This document shows, in pieces, positions 1 to 9,326 of a stretch of DNA of 64,000 nt; position 1 is the first letter of the stretch, and each line of letters starts with the position of its first letter. The stretch lies in assembly GCA_934597255.1 (NCBI GenBank), contig CAKTQV010000009.1, positions 16,007 to 80,006 on the forward strand, given 5' to 3'. Source of the DNA: an uncultured Oscillospiraceae bacterium. Lineage in GTDB: Bacteria > Bacillota > Clostridia > Oscillospirales > Oscillospiraceae. A program made the position numbers and the translations under genes. The notes beneath the pieces are model-generated. The model saw nothing but the letters and a program-made list of their open reading frames with translations. It did not search any database and was not told the DNA's origin.

Positions 1-463
1 TGATGATATAGCGCTTATGGCCGTTGATGACGTATTCGTCCCCGTCCCGGACGGCCGTGGTCTGCACGTTGGCCGCGTCGCAGCCGGCCTCCGGCTCTGT
101 CAGCGCGAAGGCGGCGCGCTTTTCCCCCGCCGCCAGCGGGCGCAGATACTTCCGCTTCTGCTCCTCGCTCCCGAACAGCTTCAGCGGCGAGCCGGACAGC
201 GTGTTTCCCATCATCAGCGCCGACGCCGACGGATCGACACGGCACAGCTCCTCCGTTACGATGCACAGCGACAGATAGTCCGCCCCCTGCCCGCCGTATT
301 CCTTCGGGTGCACCATGCCGGCATAGCCGGCCTCCGCCACGGCGCGAAAGACCTCCGGCCGGTATTCGCCCGTGCGGTCCACCTCCTGCGCCCAGGGTTC
401 GAGATACGTCCTGGCAAAGCGGGCCGCCTCCGCCCGGATCGATTCGTATTTTTCCTTCAGCAT
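1..463 (-). CDS. Acyl-CoA dehydrogenase, N-terminal part (cut by window edge)
   Basis: The first 154 residues of an acyl-CoA dehydrogenase are visible; the C-terminal half lies outside the window. The family oxidises acyl-CoA to enoyl-CoA with FAD, passing electrons to ETF. Seen: the N-terminal helical domain with the conserved G-EYGG-GADYLS stretch around residues 55-65, then the start of the beta domain with FALTEPEAG near residue 120, a family hallmark that contacts FAD and substrate. The ATG is preceded by AAGGAGA at normal spacing. Substrate chain length cannot be judged because the catalytic Glu is missing from the window. Butyryl-CoA-type activity is possible in a clostridial setting but is inference. 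Confidence 0.9.
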   Translation of the reverse strand, partial: MLKEKYESIRAEAARFARTYLEPWAQEVDRTGEYRPEVFRAVAEAGYAGMVHPKEYGGQGADYLSLCIVTEELCRVDPSASALMMGNTLSGSPLKLFGSEEQKRKYLRPLAAGEKRAAFALTEPEAGCDAANVQTTAVRDGDEYVINGHKRYII

Positions 464-557
464 GGATACGATTCTCCTTATCGTCTTTTATGCTGTTATG
501 ATACCACGCGCCGCCCCGCCGCGAAACGGCGGCAACTGAGAAATTTTCGTAAAAATC

Positions 558-1997
558 TCAGTCTTTATTCGTCGAAATCTCAGATAAACTTTGAACATCC
601 AGCACCATGTAGGAAAAGCGCAGCGCGCGCTCGAGCGCCGCGTCGATCTGCTGCACGCCCAGTGTGCGGCAGATCCGCTCAATGCGGTAAAACACGCTGT
701 TGCGGTGCATGGAAAGCCGCCGCGCCGCCTCCGTACAGTTCAGATGTCCCTCGAGATAGCGGAACAGCACCAGCATATCGTCCGTCCCCCGCCGCTCGTC
801 CTGCTCGCGCAGGCGCAGAAGCTCCCGCCGGCACAGGCCGTCCGCCGCGCGGTCTGTCATATACTCGCGCAGCACGCAGTACGGCGCCAGCTCGTCGTAG
901 CGGAACACATGCCGCTCCCCGGCCGGCTGCATCCGGCTGTACCAGCTTCCCGGCCGGCTCAGCGCCCGTCCGAGAAAAAGCGCCCGGTCCGCCTGCTCAA
1001 AGGCCTCCTTCAGCGCCGACAGCCGCCCCAGCTCCGCCGAAAGGCCGCCGTCGCAGCCCGTCGTTTCGCACAGCTCCTCCAGCTCCGCCGGCGGCTCCGC
1101 GCCGACGGACGGCAGCATCGTCATCACGCGCCCGTCCTCCACGACGGCCCGCAGCCCCGGCATCGCGCCCTCCAGCACCCGGGCGATATAATCCGGCCGC
1201 GCGCGGGAGCTCTCCCGCGGGACGAGCAGAAGCACGCGGCAGGGACAGGGATCGCGCCGCCCGGTATAGCGCAGGCGCGCCGCGATCTCCTCGTCGGAGA
1301 GCGTTTTTCCCGCCAGCAGCTCCCGCAAAAGGAAATTATACCGCTCGCTGCGCCGGTCGCTTTGCAGCCACGGTCCCTCCAGCGTCGCGGCGATGCGGTC
1401 GGAAAGCAGCGAAAAAAGTCCCAGCTTTCCCTCGCTCCACGGCCCGTTATAAAAAACCATCAGCGCCGTGGCCGCGAGCTTTCCGTCCACGCGCAGGCCC
1501 TTGAGCGCGACCTCCCGCCGCGGCTCGGACGCCGTCGTCAGACGCATGATCCGGCCGGAATACAGACGCTTGTCGTAATAATTCTCCTTCTCCAGCCGGT
1601 CATAGGTCGCCAGCGTGGGATAGCCCCGCTCGGCGATCTCCGTGAAGAAAATGTCCGTTGACGTCCGGCGGTGCGTCACCGCGATGCGCTTCATGGACGG
1701 ATCGACCACGAACACCGGCTCGCCGAGCATATCCTCGCTCCGGTCGATCAGCTCCTGCGGCCCCGCGCCCTGCCCCGCCGCCGCGTCCAGCTCGGTCAGC
1801 CAGCGGCAGCAGCGCTCCGTGAGCTCCATGGCCTCGTTGAAAAAGGCGGCGGGCGCGTCCGCCGGCGCGTACAGCCAGCCCGGCTCCGCCGCGCCGTCCG
1901 CCATGCGCAGCCCGCAGACCGTTTCGTCCGTCGCTCCCGTCAGCGTCACGCCGTGGCGCGCCGCCAGCTCCGTATAGATCGCGCCGGGAAGCTGCAT
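558..1997 (-). CDS. PucR/CdaR-type transcriptional regulator
   Basis: A 479-residue regulator. The last 70 residues carry the PucR C-terminal helix-turn-helix (YLEGHLNCTEAARRLSMHRN then an RIERI-TLGV segment), the DNA-binding domain shared by PucR, CdaR and SdaR activators. The N-terminal 270 residues have no motif I recognise and probably sense a ligand; the middle resembles the degenerate GGDEF-like region of CdaR proteins. GGAGGT lies 8 bases before the ATG. It sits just upstream of, and in the same direction as, the acyl-CoA dehydrogenase gene with 94 bases between, so it may control that catabolic gene; this is inference from position only. Confidence 0.85.
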   Translation of the reverse strand: MQLPGAIYTELAARHGVTLTGATDETVCGLRMADGAAEPGWLYAPADAPAAFFNEAMELTERCCRWLTELDAAAGQGAGPQELIDRSEDMLGEPVFVVDPSMKRIAVTHRRTSTDIFFTEIAERGYPTLATYDRLEKENYYDKRLYSGRIMRLTTASEPRREVALKGLRVDGKLAATALMVFYNGPWSEGKLGLFSLLSDRIAATLEGPWLQSDRRSERYNFLLRELLAGKTLSDEEIAARLRYTGRRDPCPCRVLLLVPRESSRARPDYIARVLEGAMPGLRAVVEDGRVMTMLPSVGAEPPAELEELCETTGCDGGLSAELGRLSALKEAFEQADRALFLGRALSRPGSWYSRMQPAGERHVFRYDELAPYCVLREYMTDRAADGLCRRELLRLREQDERRGTDDMLVLFRYLEGHLNCTEAARRLSMHRNSVFYRIERICRTLGVQQIDAALERALRFSYMVLDVQSLSEISTNKD

Positions 1998-2098
1998 CCG
2001 ATCCCACCTCCGTTTTTTCCAATAGCATAAACAGTATAAACAACGCCGCGTCCGATTGCAACGTCATATACGCTCCATCTGCCCGCACGCCGCGTCCA

Positions 2099-3058
2099 TT
2101 AAAAATCGCCCAGAGCGCTTTGATAGAACGACTTCGCCGCGTCCGTCAGGACCGAAACGCCCCGGGGAACGGGGCGGCTGCGGCTGAAGCCCACCGCCAG
2201 CTGCCACCACTCGCCTTCCGCCGCCACGGGACACAGCAAGACCGCGTCATCCGCGGCCGTCGAAAGCACCAGATTCGCCCTGGCCACCGGCTCCGGCAGA
2301 AAAAGCGCCGCCCCGCCCGAACGGACGAGCCGCACGGAAAGCTCCATGTCGCCGGTCTCCATGTCGCCCTTCGGCCAAAACCCCGCGGCGCGAAACAGGC
2401 GATCCTCGTTGCTTCGTGTGATAGAGCCCGCCTGCTTCAGCACAAAGGGACAATCCCGAAACTCCGACAGCTCCGCCTTCGCGCCGGCATGCGCCCGCTC
2501 CGCGATCCATTCCGTCCTTTCCGGCCCGGCCCACCGGCCGAGAAGCTCCCGATGGATCGCCACCACAAAGCGGTTGCTTCTGAGCACCGGCGTGTACAGA
2601 AGCTTGCCGTTTTCCTCCTGAAACTCGCTGATCACCGCGTCAATGTGGCCGGGCAGCTCATGGAACGCCCCGGTCCGGGTGGGCACCTCCACCGCCGACA
2701 GCGTCAGCTCCGGGTGCGCATTCCGGAAATAGGCGAGGAAGTTCAGAAGCAGGGGCGGCGTTCTGGTCGGCACGCCCAGCGCGATATGCCGGTCGTTCTT
2801 CTCCGCAATGGCCTCAAGCTCCGCCTCCAGCCGTCTTTTCGCCTCCAGGCAGCTCTCCGCGCAGGCCGCGAAGCGCTCCCCCGCCTCCGTGAGCGTCATG
2901 GGGTTCGTTCGGTAAAACAGCGGCGCGCCAAGCTCACGCTCCAGCTTTCCAAGATGTTCGCTGAGCGACTGGGGCGAAATAAAGCGTTCCCTGGCCGCGC
3001 CGCGGATGGTCCCGTTTTTCCGGATCGCCAGCACATACTCAAAACTCAGAAAATTCAT
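2099..3058 (-). CDS. LysR-family transcriptional regulator
   Basis: A 319-residue LTTR. Residues 5-62 form the winged HTH (IRGAARERFISPQSLSEHLG followed by KLERELGAPLFYR); the rest is a periplasmic-binding-protein-like effector domain. The ATG at 3058 is chosen over an upstream in-frame GTG (3067) because GGAGAG sits 8 bases before it. The gene is divergent from the SDR oxidoreductase at 3294, the classical arrangement in which an LTTR controls its neighbour and itself. The effector is unknown. Confidence 0.9.
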   Translation of the reverse strand: MNFLSFEYVLAIRKNGTIRGAARERFISPQSLSEHLGKLERELGAPLFYRTNPMTLTEAGERFAACAESCLEAKRRLEAELEAIAEKNDRHIALGVPTRTPPLLLNFLAYFRNAHPELTLSAVEVPTRTGAFHELPGHIDAVISEFQEENGKLLYTPVLRSNRFVVAIHRELLGRWAGPERTEWIAERAHAGAKAELSEFRDCPFVLKQAGSITRSNEDRLFRAAGFWPKGDMETGDMELSVRLVRSGGAALFLPEPVARANLVLSTAADDAVLLCPVAAEGEWWQLAVGFSRSRPVPRGVSVLTDAAKSFYQSALGDF

Positions 3059-3078
3059 TGTTTCCACTCTCCGGCATC

Positions 3079-3107
3079 AGTTTATAGACTTTCCTTTCCC
3101 TTGTCAA
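3079..3107 (-). promoter_or_regulatory. Promoter of the LysR gene
   Basis: On the minus strand TTGACA (3102-3107), 17-base spacer, TAAACT (3079-3084). The start site would fall about 13 bases before the LysR ATG. The -35 box is inside the inverted repeat at 3101-3122, which fits autorepression. Confidence 0.65.
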
Positions 3108-3122
3108 GCGTTTACCTGACAA
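3101..3122. promoter_or_regulatory. Inverted-repeat operator, probable LTTR site
   Basis: A perfect interrupted palindrome, TTGTCA-N10-TGACAA, in the 235-base gap between the LysR and SDR genes. It contains the T-N11-A geometry of LTTR boxes and covers the -35 element of the LysR promoter. It lies about 45 bases upstream of the SDR -10 box, where an LTTR activator normally docks. Confidence 0.6.
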
Positions 3123-3143
3123 CGATTCAAGCCTTTTCGTGCT

Positions 3144-3171
3144 TTGTTTCCCCGCCGTGTATCCGTATAAT
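3144..3171 (+). promoter_or_regulatory. Probable promoter of the SDR gene
   Basis: TTGTTT (3144-3149), 16-base spacer, TATAAT (3166-3171). The -10 is perfect while the -35 is poor, as expected for an activator-dependent LTTR target. The leader would be about 115 bases. Confidence 0.45.
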
Positions 3172-3293
3172 GATCCGGGACGTTAAGGTCCGAACGAAAT
3201 ACGAAAGCACGGAGCGCCGCTTCCCGGAAGGGCCCGGCGCTCTGTTCGCGCCTCTTTTACGGGGCCTGTGCAGCATGCGGGGAGGATACAGAA

Positions 3294-4055
3294 ATGAATC
3301 GTTTGAATGGAAAAGTCGCCGTCATCACCGGAGCCAATTCCGGGATCGGGAAGCGAACGGCCGAGCTGTTCGCGGAGGAGGGCGCGGACCTGGTCCTGGT
3401 CGCCCGCCGGATGGAAAAGCTCCGGGAGGTCCAGCAATACTGCGAAGGTCTCGGCCGGAAGGCGGTCTCCGTCTCTGCGGACGTCAGCCTTTACCCGGAC
3501 TGCCGGCGGGTGTGCCAAGCCGCCGCCGACGTCTTTGGCCGGATCGACATTCTGGTCAACAACGCCGGTATTGCCGACAAACACCGCCCGATCACCCGCT
3601 GTGACGCCGACTGGTGGGCGCATATCATCCAGGTAGATCAGAGCAGCGTCTTTTACATGATGAAGGAGGCGCTCAAATACATGGAGCCCGCCGGAAGCGG
3701 CAGCATCGTCAACATATCCTCCATCGGCGGGACCGCCTTCAATTCCGGCGTCGCCTATACGACGGCGAAGGCCGCCGTCATCGGCATGAGCAAAAATGCC
3801 GCCATCCAGTTCGCGGGCAGGGGCATCCGCGTCAACGTGGTCGCCCCCGGCCCCACGCCCACCTCCTTCAACACGCCCGAACAGCTTGCCACCTTCGACC
3901 GGGAGTTTGCGGAGATATGCGGGCGGCATTTCGACGACACCGTCCCCGAAACGACCGCGGACGATCAGGCCAGAACCATCCTGTTCTTTGCCAGCGACGA
4001 TTCCCGCGGCTGCAACGGTCAGGTGATCGTGGTCGACAACGGCCGGACGATCTGA
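3294..4055 (+). CDS. SDR-family NAD(P)-dependent oxidoreductase
   Basis: A 253-residue classical short-chain dehydrogenase/reductase. The cofactor motif TGANSGIG is at residues 12-19, NNAG near 87, the catalytic Ser in NISS near 141 and the YTTAK catalytic Tyr/Lys near 155. Length and C-terminus (CNGQVIVVDNG) are standard. GGGGAGG precedes the ATG by 8 bases. The substrate cannot be read from sequence; the LysR gene next door suggests an inducible catabolic role. A bidirectional hairpin follows the stop. Confidence 0.92.
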   Translation: MNRLNGKVAVITGANSGIGKRTAELFAEEGADLVLVARRMEKLREVQQYCEGLGRKAVSVSADVSLYPDCRRVCQAAADVFGRIDILVNNAGIADKHRPITRCDADWWAHIIQVDQSSVFYMMKEALKYMEPAGSGSIVNISSIGGTAFNSGVAYTTAKAAVIGMSKNAAIQFAGRGIRVNVVAPGPTPTSFNTPEQLATFDREFAEICGRHFDDTVPETTADDQARTILFFASDDSRGCNGQVIVVDNGRTI

Positions 4056-4093
4056 CGCCCTCTTTCTAAGCCCCCCGGACGGTGCCGGGTATC

Positions 4094-4140
4094 AAACGGC
4101 TCTGCCGCTCTTCCGAAAAGGAAGAGCGGCAGAGCCGTTT
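4094..4140. terminator. Bidirectional intrinsic terminator between SDR gene and guaA
   Basis: A perfect 21-bp stem (arms 4094-4114 and 4120-4140) around a GAAAA loop, with T residues on the plus-strand exit and on the minus-strand exit. It sits between the convergent SDR and guaA genes and can stop both. Confidence 0.85.
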
Positions 4141-4266
4141 TTCATGTTTTCGGCCGTTCGATGGCGGCCGTATCCAAAGCGGCAAAGCGCCGGGCTCCCG
4201 AACGGAAAACCGGACATGAGGCGCGATACCCGCGCCCTCAGACGCCGCACGACGGGCCATCCGGCC

Positions 4267-5793
4267 TCATTGCCATTCGATGGTGGCGGGGGGCTTGCCC
4301 GTGATGTCGTATACGACGCGGCCGGCGCCCCTGACCTCGTTGACGATGCGCGAGGACACCTGTCCCAGCACGCGGTGGGATATGGGCGCGTATTCGCAGG
4401 TCATGAAGTCCGACGTGCGCACGGCGCGCAGCGCGACGGTGTAGTCAAACGTCCGGAAATCGCCCACGACGCCTACGGAGCGCGTGTCCGTCAGCACGGC
4501 GAAATACTGGTCGGCGCGGATGCGGTGCGCGCGCACCTCCTCGCGGAAGATGGCGTCCGCCTCGCGCAGTATCTCCAGCTTCTCCGGCGTGATCTCCCCC
4601 ATGACGCGCACGGCGAGCCCCGGCCCGGGGAAGGGCTGGCGCGCAACGAAGCGCCCCGGCAGACCGAGCTGGCGGCCGAGCGCGCGCACCTCGTCCTTGA
4701 ACAGCCCGCGCAGCGGCTCGACCACGCCGTCGAAGTCCATATCCTCCGGCAGGCCGCCGACGTTGTGATGGCTCTTGATGGTGGCGGCCTTGCTGCCGCC
4801 GGACTCGATCACGTCCGGATAGATCGTCCCCTGGGCGAGGAAGCGCACCTGCGGCAGCTTTTTCGCCTCGTCCTCAAACACGCGGACAAATTCCTCCCCG
4901 ATGATCTTGCGCTTGCTCTCCGGGTCGGTCACGCCGGCGAGCCGGGACAGGAAGCGATCGGCCGCGTTGACGCGGATAAAGTGCAGGTCGCGGCCGCGGA
5001 AGGCCGCCTCCACCTCGTCCCCCTCGTTTTTGCGCATGAGGCCGTGGTCGACAAAGATACAGTGCAGCTGGCCGGGAATGGCCTTGGACAGCAGCGCCGC
5101 GCACACGGACGAATCCACGCCGCCGGAAAGCCCCAGCAGCACATGCGCGCCGCCGACCTGCCTGCGGACGGAGTCGATGAGCTGGCGCTCAAGGTCGCGC
5201 AGGTTGTAGTCGCCCTTCGCGCCGCAGACGGCGTAAAGGAAATTGCGGAGCATCGCCTTGCCCTTCGGCGTGCTCTCCACCTCGGGGTGGAACTGCACGG
5301 CGTACAGGCGCTGCGCGCGGTTTTCCATCGCGGCGACGGGGCAGTTCTCCGTCCGCCCGGCCGCCGAAAAGCCCTCCGGCAGCACCGTGATTCGGTCGGT
5401 ATGGCTCATCAGACCGATCTGCTGCGGCGCAAGCCCCGCAAACAGGGGGCATTCCGGCTCCAGCTCCATTTTCGTCTTTCCGTACTCGCTCGAATCGCAC
5501 GGCGAGACCTGCCCGCCGAGCGTCCACGCCATCAGCTGCGCGCCGTAGCATATGCCGAGCACCGGCACGCCCAGCCGGAACAGCGCCGGGTCGCAGTGGG
5601 GCGAGCGCTCGTCGTACACGCTGTTCGGCCCGCCGGTCAGGATGATGCCGATCGGGTCAAGCGCGCGTATTTTCTCAACGTCCGTGTCGCCGGGGAGCAC
5701 GACCGAGTACACGGCGCATTCGCGCACGCGCCGCGCGATCAGCTCCTTGTACTGGCCGCCGAAATCAAGGATCAGAACTGTCTGTGAAGCCAT
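4267..5793 (-). CDS. guaA: GMP synthase (glutamine-hydrolysing)
   Basis: A 508-residue GuaA, which converts XMP to GMP using glutamine and ATP. Seen: an N-terminal class I amidotransferase domain starting VLILDFGGQY, with the nucleophile Cys in GICYG near residue 80 and QFHPE near 170; then the ATP-pyrophosphatase P-loop SGGVDSS, the TIYPDVIESGG motif and the C-terminal dimer domain. Start at MASQTV is chosen because GGAGGA precedes it; the open frame upstream is antisense-free read-through inside purA. It lies 13 bases after purA and is the last gene of the glutamate synthase-purine run, ending at the terminator at 4094. Confidence 0.97.
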   Translation of the reverse strand: MASQTVLILDFGGQYKELIARRVRECAVYSVVLPGDTDVEKIRALDPIGIILTGGPNSVYDERSPHCDPALFRLGVPVLGICYGAQLMAWTLGGQVSPCDSSEYGKTKMELEPECPLFAGLAPQQIGLMSHTDRITVLPEGFSAAGRTENCPVAAMENRAQRLYAVQFHPEVESTPKGKAMLRNFLYAVCGAKGDYNLRDLERQLIDSVRRQVGGAHVLLGLSGGVDSSVCAALLSKAIPGQLHCIFVDHGLMRKNEGDEVEAAFRGRDLHFIRVNAADRFLSRLAGVTDPESKRKIIGEEFVRVFEDEAKKLPQVRFLAQGTIYPDVIESGGSKAATIKSHHNVGGLPEDMDFDGVVEPLRGLFKDEVRALGRQLGLPGRFVARQPFPGPGLAVRVMGEITPEKLEILREADAIFREEVRAHRIRADQYFAVLTDTRSVGVVGDFRTFDYTVALRAVRTSDFMTCEYAPISHRVLGQVSSRIVNEVRGAGRVVYDITGKPPATIEWQ

Positions 5794-5806
5794 AGCGTCC
5801 TCCGAT

Positions 5807-7075
5807 TCAATTGCGTTCGATATACGCCTCGCGCCGCTCGCCGACGGAGACATAGCGGATGGGGCAGCCGACGGCCTGCTCCAGGCGGGCAACGTAGCGC
5901 TGCGCGGCCGCGGGCAGCTCGTCCCAGCGGCGGCAGGCGGAAATATCGCCGAAGCCGTCCATATATTCAATGACCGGCCGGGCGCGCACAAGGCGCTCGC
6001 CCGTGGGGAAATCCGTGGTCTGCACGCCGTCGATCTCGTAGGCCGTGCAGATGGGAATGCGGTCCATGTACGACAGCACGTCCAGCTTCGTCAGCGCCAC
6101 GCAGTCCGCCCCCTGCATCCGCACGCCGTAGCGCGACGCGGGAACGTCGAACGCGCCGACGCGGCGGGGCCGGCCGGTCGCGGCGCCGTATTCGCCGCCG
6201 GCGGCGCGCAGCCGCTCCGCTTCCTCGCCGGACATTTCCACCGTGAACGGGCCTTCGCCGACGCAGGTGGAATACGCCTTCATAATGCCGATCACGTTAT
6301 CCAGCCGCGCGCCGGGGATGCCCGCGCCGATGGGCGCGTAGGCCGCGAGCGTCGTGGACGAGGATGTGTAGGGGTAGATGCCGAAATCAATGTCGCGCAG
6401 CGCGCCGAGCTGGGCCTCGAACAGGATGCTGCGCCCGTCGGCCACGGCCTTTTCCAGATAGCCGGACACGTCCGTGATGTACGGCGCGGCGGCCTTTCCG
6501 TACTGCTCGAGCCAGGCCATGATCTCGTCGGCGTCCACCGGCTCGTGGCCGTAGCCGGTCACGGTGATGTTCTTCCAGGCGACGATATCCTTCACCTTTT
6601 CGTACAGGCTGTCCATGTGCAGCAGGTCCTCGGCCCGGATGCCCTTTTTCATGTATTTGTCGGAGTACACCGGCGCGATGCCGCGGCGGGTCGAGCCGAA
6701 TTTCTTGTCCGCCAGCCGCTCCTCCTCCATCACGTCCTGCAGCCTGTGATACGGCAGGCAGATGATGGCCTTGTCACTGAGCTTGAGATTCTCGGGCGAC
6801 ACGGCCACGCCCTTGTCGGTAAGGCTTTTGATCTCCCCGGCCAGATGCTCGATGTCCACGACCATGCCGTTGCCCATCACATTGACCGTCCCGTCGCGCA
6901 GGATGCCGGACGGCAGCAGATTGAGGATAAAGCGCCCCTTTTCGTTTACGACGGTGTGGCCGGCGTTGTTGCCGCCCTGATAGCGGCAGATGATCTCATA
7001 GCCCGACGAGAGCAGATCGACCATGCGGCCCTTTCCCTCATCGCCCCAGTTGATACCCACGATAGCTGTAAGCAT
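5807..7075 (-). CDS. purA: Adenylosuccinate synthetase
   Basis: A 422-residue PurA, which joins IMP and aspartate using GTP in AMP synthesis. The GTP loop WGDEGKG begins at residue 8 and GGNNAGHTV follows; the later IMP-binding block reads EAQLGALRDIDFG, a variant of the usual EGAQG-LDIDFG form. Three in-frame ATGs exist at 7096-7075; the innermost has AAAGAGG at 9 bases, the best spacing, and starts directly at LTAIVG like other PurA proteins. The gene lies 17 bases after purB. Confidence 0.95.
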   Translation of the reverse strand: MLTAIVGINWGDEGKGRMVDLLSSGYEIICRYQGGNNAGHTVVNEKGRFILNLLPSGILRDGTVNVMGNGMVVDIEHLAGEIKSLTDKGVAVSPENLKLSDKAIICLPYHRLQDVMEEERLADKKFGSTRRGIAPVYSDKYMKKGIRAEDLLHMDSLYEKVKDIVAWKNITVTGYGHEPVDADEIMAWLEQYGKAAAPYITDVSGYLEKAVADGRSILFEAQLGALRDIDFGIYPYTSSSTTLAAYAPIGAGIPGARLDNVIGIMKAYSTCVGEGPFTVEMSGEEAERLRAAGGEYGAATGRPRRVGAFDVPASRYGVRMQGADCVALTKLDVLSYMDRIPICTAYEIDGVQTTDFPTGERLVRARPVIEYMDGFGDISACRRWDELPAAAQRYVARLEQAVGCPIRYVSVGERREAYIERN

Positions 7076-7092
7076 GTGCATATACCTCTTTC

Positions 7093-8526
7093 TCAAACTT
7101 GGATCGACGCGGCGGGAGCCTTCCGCAGCGCGTCGGCATTTTCATCCAAAAGCGCCCGGACGGAGCCAAGGAAGCGCTCCGTCTGCTCGGCCGCCATGCC
7201 GGTAAAGCGGCTGTGCCGGATAATTTCATCAATTTCGCCGCGCGTCAGACCGAACGCCGGATCGGCCGCGATGCGGTCGAGCAGATCGTTCCCGCGCCCC
7301 TCCAGCTTGACGGCCCGTCCGGCTTCCACGGAATGGCGGCGTATGGCCTCGTGCAGCGTCTGGCGGTCGCCGCCGGCGGCGACGCAGTGCATGAGTATGT
7401 TTTCCGTGGCCATGAACGGCAGCTCCTCGGCCAGATGCTTTTCCATGACCTTCGGATATACCGTAAGCCCGCTTATCACGTTCGCGTACAGCGCCAGTAT
7501 CCCGTCCACGGCGAGAAACGCCTCCGGGATGCTGATGCGGCGGTTGGCCGAATCGTCCAGACTGCGCTCGAGCCACTGGCTCCCCGCCGTCATGGCCGGG
7601 TTCATCGCGTCGGCGATCACATAGCGCGCCAGCGAGCATATCCGCTCGCTGCGCATGGGGTTGCGCTTGTACGCCATTGCGGAGGAGCCGACCTGGCCGT
7701 CCTCGAACGGCTCGTCGACCTCCTTGAGATGCGACAGCAGCCGGATGTCCCCGGCGAATTTCTGCGCGCTCTGGGCGATGCCGGACAGCGCCGACAGGAT
7801 AAAGTAGTCCGTCTTGCGGGTGTAGGTCTGGCCGCTGACGGCATAGACCGCCTCAAAGCCCATCTTTTCCGCCACGAGCCGCTCCAGCCGCAAAACCTTT
7901 TCCTCGTCGCCGCCGAACAGCTCGAGAAAGCTGGCCGCCGTGCCGGTCGTGCCGCGGCAGCCGAGAAGCTTCAGCCGCCCCGTCACAAAATCGAGCTGCT
8001 CCAGGTCCATCACGAGATCCTGCAGCCACAGCGCCGCCCGCTTGCCCACGGTCGTCGGCTGCGCCGCCTGAAAATGGGTGTAGGCCAGCGTGGGCATGTC
8101 CTTATAGCGCCCGGCGAAATCCGCCAGCGCCGCAATGACCGCGAGCAGCCGCCGCCGCACCAGCCGCAGCGCCTCCCGCTGGACGATCACATCCGTATTG
8201 TCCCCGACAAAGCAGCTCGTCGCGCCCAGATGGATGATGGGCTCGGCGTCCGGGCAGGCGAGCCCGTAGGTGTAGATATGCGCCATGACGTCGTGGCGCA
8301 CCTCCCGCTCGCGGCGCTGCGCCGTTTCGTAGTCGATGTCGCCGATGTGCGCCTTCATCTGCTCGATCTGCCGCTCGCTTATGGGCAGCCCAAGCTCCCG
8401 CTCGCTCTCCGCCAGCGCGACCCACAGCCGCCGCCAGGTGGAAAATTTCCGGTCGTCGGAAAATATCTCCTGCATCTCGCGGCCGGCATAGCGCCGGCAG
8501 AGCGGATTTTCATATACGTCGTGCAT
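7093..8526 (-). CDS. purB: Adenylosuccinate lyase
   Basis: A 477-residue PurB of the fumarase/aspartase superfamily, cleaving SAICAR and adenylosuccinate. The signature GSSAMAYKRNPMRSE is near residue 285 and contains the flexible catalytic-Ser loop; HLGATSCFVGDN near residue 105 and THFQAAQPTTVGKR near 160 are the other conserved blocks. AAAGGAG is 5 bases before the ATG at 8526; the GTG six bases upstream would overlap that site. It follows gltB3-like gene by 41 bases, so purine genes appear to share the glutamate synthase promoter. Confidence 0.95.
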   Translation of the reverse strand: MHDVYENPLCRRYAGREMQEIFSDDRKFSTWRRLWVALAESERELGLPISERQIEQMKAHIGDIDYETAQRREREVRHDVMAHIYTYGLACPDAEPIIHLGATSCFVGDNTDVIVQREALRLVRRRLLAVIAALADFAGRYKDMPTLAYTHFQAAQPTTVGKRAALWLQDLVMDLEQLDFVTGRLKLLGCRGTTGTAASFLELFGGDEEKVLRLERLVAEKMGFEAVYAVSGQTYTRKTDYFILSALSGIAQSAQKFAGDIRLLSHLKEVDEPFEDGQVGSSAMAYKRNPMRSERICSLARYVIADAMNPAMTAGSQWLERSLDDSANRRISIPEAFLAVDGILALYANVISGLTVYPKVMEKHLAEELPFMATENILMHCVAAGGDRQTLHEAIRRHSVEAGRAVKLEGRGNDLLDRIAADPAFGLTRGEIDEIIRHSRFTGMAAEQTERFLGSVRALLDENADALRKAPAASIQV

Positions 8527-8567
8527 GGGCACTCCTTTCCGCCGCCGCGTCCCGCGGGGCGTGTGTA

Positions 8568-9308
8568 TCAGTTGGCGACATACATCTGCCGGTAAGGGTT
8601 GCTGCTGTCCGGCGTGACGACGGTGAAGCGCCCGTCCAGAAGCTCGTCCATTTCATAGCCGAACAGCGAGCAGAAGCGCCGCAGATACGGCTCGATCTCC
8701 GCCATGTCCTCCGCGTCCGCCTCGTGCAGGCTCGTCTGGCCGGGAAAGCGCTCCGCCTGCAGCGCGCCGCGCAGAAACAGCTTCCCGCCGTGCATCCCCG
8801 TGCCGGGGAAATAGCCCGTGACCGGCCGGCCGTCCGTGTGCAGTCCCAGCACCAGGATGAGTCCCCCGGCCTGATATTCGCCCAGAAAGCTCCCGGCACG
8901 TCCGCCGATGACGATGACCGGCTTTTTGTCCCGGTAGGCCTTCATGTGGATGCCGGCGCGGTAGCCGGCGCTGCCGCGCACATAGATCTCGCCGCCGCGC
9001 ATGGCGTAGCCCGCCGCGTCGCCGACATTGCCGTGGATCACGATGCGGCCGGAGTCCATCGTGTCGCCCACGGCGTCCTGCGCGCTGCCGTGAACGGTGA
9101 TCTGCGCGCCGCTGAGATATGCGCCCAGGGCGTTGCCGGGCGTTCCGTTTATATCGATGCTCACGCCGTCCATGCCCGCGCCGATGAAGCGCTGGCCCAG
9201 ACAGCCGTCCACCGTGCAGCGGGGTCCCGCCGCGCGGATCGCCGCGCCGAGCGCCGCATAGTCCAGCCCGCGCGCGTCGATATGCTTTACTATATCACAT
9301 TTTTCCAT
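8568..9308 (-). CDS. Glutamate synthase GXGXG-domain subunit
   Basis: A 246-residue protein made mostly of the GXGXG beta-helix found at the C-terminus of the glutamate synthase large subunit; repeated G-x-x-G-x-x-G turns run from about residue 40 to 150 (NALGAYLSGAQITVHGSAQD, then further turns). In classical GltB this helix holds the glutaminase and FMN domains apart. Here it is a separate gene, as in archaeal-type split glutamate synthase and in N-methylglutamate synthase (MgsB). It is 18 bases after the FMN subunit gene. I chose the ATG at 9308; an in-frame GTG is 9 bases upstream. Confidence 0.88.
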   Translation of the reverse strand: MEKCDIVKHIDARGLDYAALGAAIRAAGPRCTVDGCLGQRFIGAGMDGVSIDINGTPGNALGAYLSGAQITVHGSAQDAVGDTMDSGRIVIHGNVGDAAGYAMRGGEIYVRGSAGYRAGIHMKAYRDKKPVIVIGGRAGSFLGEYQAGGLILVLGLHTDGRPVTGYFPGTGMHGGKLFLRGALQAERFPGQTSLHEADAEDMAEIEPYLRRFCSLFGYEMDELLDGRFTVVTPDSSNPYRQMYVAN

Positions 9309-9326
9309 GCTCGTCACCCCCCGCCT

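Noticed and set aside
4267..5991. Longer GMP synthase start at 5991
   Set aside because: The extra 66 codons lie inside purA in another frame and have no ribosome site; the start at 5793 has GGAGGA and the family N-terminus.
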